A stretch of DNA of 8,246 bases, from NCBI GenBank assembly GCA_016780945.1, contig JADHKY010000048.1:1-8246 (forward strand). The letters run 5' to 3'. The notes under the pieces were generated by a model that saw nothing but the letters and a program-made list of their open reading frames with translations, was not told where the DNA came from and did not search any database. Made by a program: the position numbers and the translations under genes. Every line of letters begins with the position of its first letter. Position 1 is the first letter of the stretch. This document shows positions 6,958-8,246 of the stretch, piece after piece. This stretch comes from Aquiluna sp. (GTDB lineage: Bacteria; Actinomycetota; Actinomycetes; Actinomycetales; Microbacteriaceae).

Positions 6958-7426
6958 GGCCGTTTTGGTGCTGCTCCTTCTCATTGGAGCATGGTGGTCC
7001 CTGCTTCTGCTCGAATGGGTGGCGGTTGACAAAAGTGGAATCATTGGAGCCGAGCTAAATCAGACGATGGCCCTTCTGCCAGCGGTAGCTGTTCTCGCCG
7101 TCCTGATGTCTCTATATCGCAAGATGCCCAGGCTGTTAGTCGCCCTGGGCTCAATGGCGATAGCAGCCACCTCAGCTATTGCGCTGTTGGGCGATCTCGC
7201 CACTTCACCTGCGGTGATTGAGGCAAGAGAGCAGGTTTCAGGTATTGCAGGCGGTGGAGCTGTAGCTCTTGAGCTTTCGCCGGTGATTTACGTCTTTGCT
7301 TTTGCAGGGTTCACCCTTGCAATAGCGGCAGCTCTATTGATCTTTTTGAAACCTGGTGGTCGTTCAGTGGAAAGTGTGAATCAGGACCTGGATGCCAAAG
7401 ACCTATGGGACGAGCAGTCAGAGTAA
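6950..7426 (+). CDS. Tryptophan-operon-associated integral membrane protein (Trp_oprn_chp family)
   Basis: A 158-residue protein of unknown function, recognised as the membrane protein found beside trpE in many actinobacteria. I see four hydrophobic segments near residues 3-21, 39-56, 61-82 and 107-133. An acidic cytoplasmic-type tail ends DAKDLWDEQSE. The loop between segments 1 and 2 (WVAVDKSG) and the long loop between 3 and 4 (about 83-106, with GIAGGG) are probably on the same side of the membrane. I placed the start at the ATG at 6950, eight bases before the end of trpE, because the first membrane segment follows at once. An open frame 13 codons longer exists inside trpE but looks less natural. 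No Shine-Dalgarno is evident, so coupling to trpE is likely. Family members often end in a Gly-x-Asp-Pro-Thr-like tail, which this one seems to lack. No reaction can be assigned. Confidence 0.85.
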   Translation: MTKAVLVLLLLIGAWWSLLLLEWVAVDKSGIIGAELNQTMALLPAVAVLAVLMSLYRKMPRLLVALGSMAIAATSAIALLGDLATSPAVIEAREQVSGIAGGGAVALELSPVIYVFAFAGFTLAIAAALLIFLKPGGRSVESVNQDLDAKDLWDEQSE

Positions 7427-7449
7427 TTGTTATCATTGGCACTTAGTCG

Positions 7450-7455
7450 AGAGGA
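7450..7455 (+). promoter_or_regulatory. Strong ribosome binding site of the small membrane protein at 7460
   Basis: AGAGGA sits 4 bases before the ATG at 7460, in the only noncoding gap longer than 10 bases in the window (7427-7459). It decides for ATG 7460 over the in-frame TTG at 7427 and gives this gene independent initiation. Confidence 0.65.
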
Positions 7456-7459
7456 AAAG

Positions 7460-7681
7460 ATGTCACACAACGAAGAACCTGGTCACGGACACTCACTTGC
7501 TGCCTGGGTAACGGTGGGGCTTGTAACACTTGCGTTCACCATTGGGACTCTCTTTTTCTGGTTTGACAACGCGTTAGTCGTCTGGCTTTCAGCCGGGCTT
7601 GCGCTAGCAGCCCCAGTAGTGGGCTACCTCCTGAAGCAGGCTGGCTATGGAGTCGGTGGCTCCAAAAGCTCCTCCCACTAG
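7460..7681 (+). CDS. Small two-helix membrane protein, HGxxPAAT / DUF6704-like, unknown function
   Basis: A 73-residue protein with a hydrophilic, histidine-containing N-terminus (H3, H9, H11). The motif HGHSLAAW at 9-16 matches the HGxxPAAT-type signature of a small actinobacterial family, with Leu and Trp in place of the usual Pro and Thr. Two membrane helices follow, near 13-35 and 38-58. The short tail AGYGVGGSKSSSH ends in another His. Two helices joined by a three-residue turn (FDN) suggest a hairpin with both ends on the same side. The ATG at 7460 has a good Shine-Dalgarno. The frame is open from a TTG at 7427 but lacks support there. The gene lies 33 bases after the Trp-operon membrane protein, and its TAG stop shares one base with the GTG of trpC. 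The position between trpE and trpC recurs in actinobacteria, which points to a link with tryptophan synthesis, but no function is known to me. Confidence 0.8.
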   Translation: MSHNEEPGHGHSLAAWVTVGLVTLAFTIGTLFFWFDNALVVWLSAGLALAAPVVGYLLKQAGYGVGGSKSSSH

Positions 7682-8246
7682 TGCTTCAAGGACTCTTTGA
7701 TGAAAGCCTGAGGGCATCAAATGCCCGCCAGGCTCAGCTTTCGCGCGAGCTCCTAGAGGAGAGGTGCGCACTGGTTTCTGAAGCCCCTGACGCCTATGAG
7801 GCCCTGCAACCAGCTGAACACATCAAACTAATCGCCGAGATAAAGCGGCGAAGCCCATCAAGGGGCTTCCTTGCCGAAATACCAGATGCGAAGGCCTTAG
7901 GGGCCGGATACGAATCCGCAGGTGCTCACGCAATCTCGGTACTCACGGAGGAATCGGGATTTGGTGGAAGGCTCTCTGATCTGCAGGAGGTAAGCCACGC
8001 AGTTTCCATTCCTACCCTCCGCAAAGACTTCATCTCAAACGAATACCAGATCCTTGAGGCCAAGGCCGCGGGGGCGTCTATGGTTCTACTAATTCTGGCT
8101 CAGCTGCCCAAGGCAGATTTTCGAAGCCTCTACGATTTCTCCAAGGCCATAGGTTTGGAACCTTTGGTTGAGACTCACAGTGCTGAAGAGATAGCGATCG
8201 CAGCGGATAGTGGCGCGAGGCTAATAGGCATAAACACCAGAGATCT
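7681..8246 (+). CDS. trpC: Indole-3-glycerol-phosphate synthase, 3'-truncated by the window
   Basis: Converts CdRP (carboxyphenylamino-deoxyribulose phosphate) to indole-3-glycerol phosphate, the step before tryptophan synthase. The frame is open from the GTG at 7681 to the window edge, giving 188 residues of the roughly 260 expected. It is the stand-alone enzyme, with no sign here of a TrpF fusion. Family motifs are in order: IAEIKRRSPSRG at 51-62 with catalytic E53 and K55, SVLTEESGFGG (86-96), LRKDF at 113-117 with K115, LVETH at 162-166 with E164, and GINTRD at 183-188 with N185. The remaining C-terminal Glu-Ser substrate site lies beyond the window. The GTG shares one base with the preceding stop (TAGTG), and there is no Shine-Dalgarno, so translation probably depends on the small membrane protein gene upstream. 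trpB and trpA would be expected next, but that is not seen. Confidence 0.96.
   Translation, partial: MLQGLFDESLRASNARQAQLSRELLEERCALVSEAPDAYEALQPAEHIKLIAEIKRRSPSRGFLAEIPDAKALGAGYESAGAHAISVLTEESGFGGRLSDLQEVSHAVSIPTLRKDFISNEYQILEAKAAGASMVLLILAQLPKADFRSLYDFSKAIGLEPLVETHSAEEIAIAADSGARLIGINTRD

Noticed and set aside
7026..7060. TTGACA at 7026-7031 inside the Trp-operon membrane protein gene as a promoter for downstream genes
   Set aside because: At the expected -10 spacing the sequence is GC-rich (GCCGAG). The nearest AT-rich hexamer is too far downstream.
7655..7678. Weak inverted repeat GTGG...CCAC before trpC as a terminator
   Set aside because: The stem is only about 4 bases, there is no U-run, and trpC starts immediately after.
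7676..7683. Perfect 8-base palindrome CACTAGTG across the stop and start of the small membrane protein gene and trpC
   Set aside because: It arises naturally from a His codon followed by the TAGTG overlap. It is too short for an operator claim and has no second copy that I can see.

Overview
This window reads as a gene-dense stretch of an actinobacterial chromosome. All eleven genes lie on the + strand and are packed end to end, with only about 52 bases in total outside coding sequence. Gene order and protein sequence both point to an actinobacterium. HisG is the long form with a regulatory C-terminal domain, HisE resembles the mycobacterial protein, and between trpE and trpC lie the small Trp-operon membrane protein and an 'HGxxPAAT'-like protein, both characteristic of actinobacteria. 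G+C judged by eye is only in the mid-50s percent, low for the phylum. With the compactness, this suggests a small-genome Microbacteriaceae-type organism such as the freshwater Luna/Rhodoluna/Aquiluna group. That placement is inference.

Layout. Bases 1-399 are the 3' end of priA (primosomal protein). Next come a translation/rRNA pair, fmt (initiator-tRNA formylation) and rsmB (16S rRNA m5C methyltransferase). rpe (ribulose-phosphate 3-epimerase, pentose phosphate pathway) leads into four histidine genes, hisE, hisG, hisF and hisI. trpE follows hisI directly with a 4-base overlap, then come two small membrane proteins of unknown function, and the window ends inside trpC.

How the genes fit together. 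HisG, HisE and HisI catalyse steps 1-3 of histidine synthesis. HisF is the cyclase half of the HisF-HisH synthase. hisH, hisA, hisB, hisC and hisD are not in the window. TrpE is anthranilate synthase component I and TrpC makes indole-3-glycerol phosphate. The glutaminase subunit TrpG and the remaining trp genes are also not in the window. HisG and the downstream TrpD step both consume PRPP, and rpe belongs to the pathway supplying its ribose, so the cluster has metabolic logic. Junctions are ATGA, TTGA (twice), TAATG and TAGTG (twice) overlaps, plus two 8-base overlaps. This implies one long transcript with translational coupling. I see no promoter, terminator, trp leader peptide or T-box in the window. 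Control is probably by product feedback (the HisG C-terminal domain and the LLES tryptophan site of TrpE) and by promoters upstream of the window.

I found no RNA genes, mobile elements, CRISPR arrays or long repeats. Nothing here looks like a new system. The least explained part is the pair of small membrane proteins at 6950-7681.
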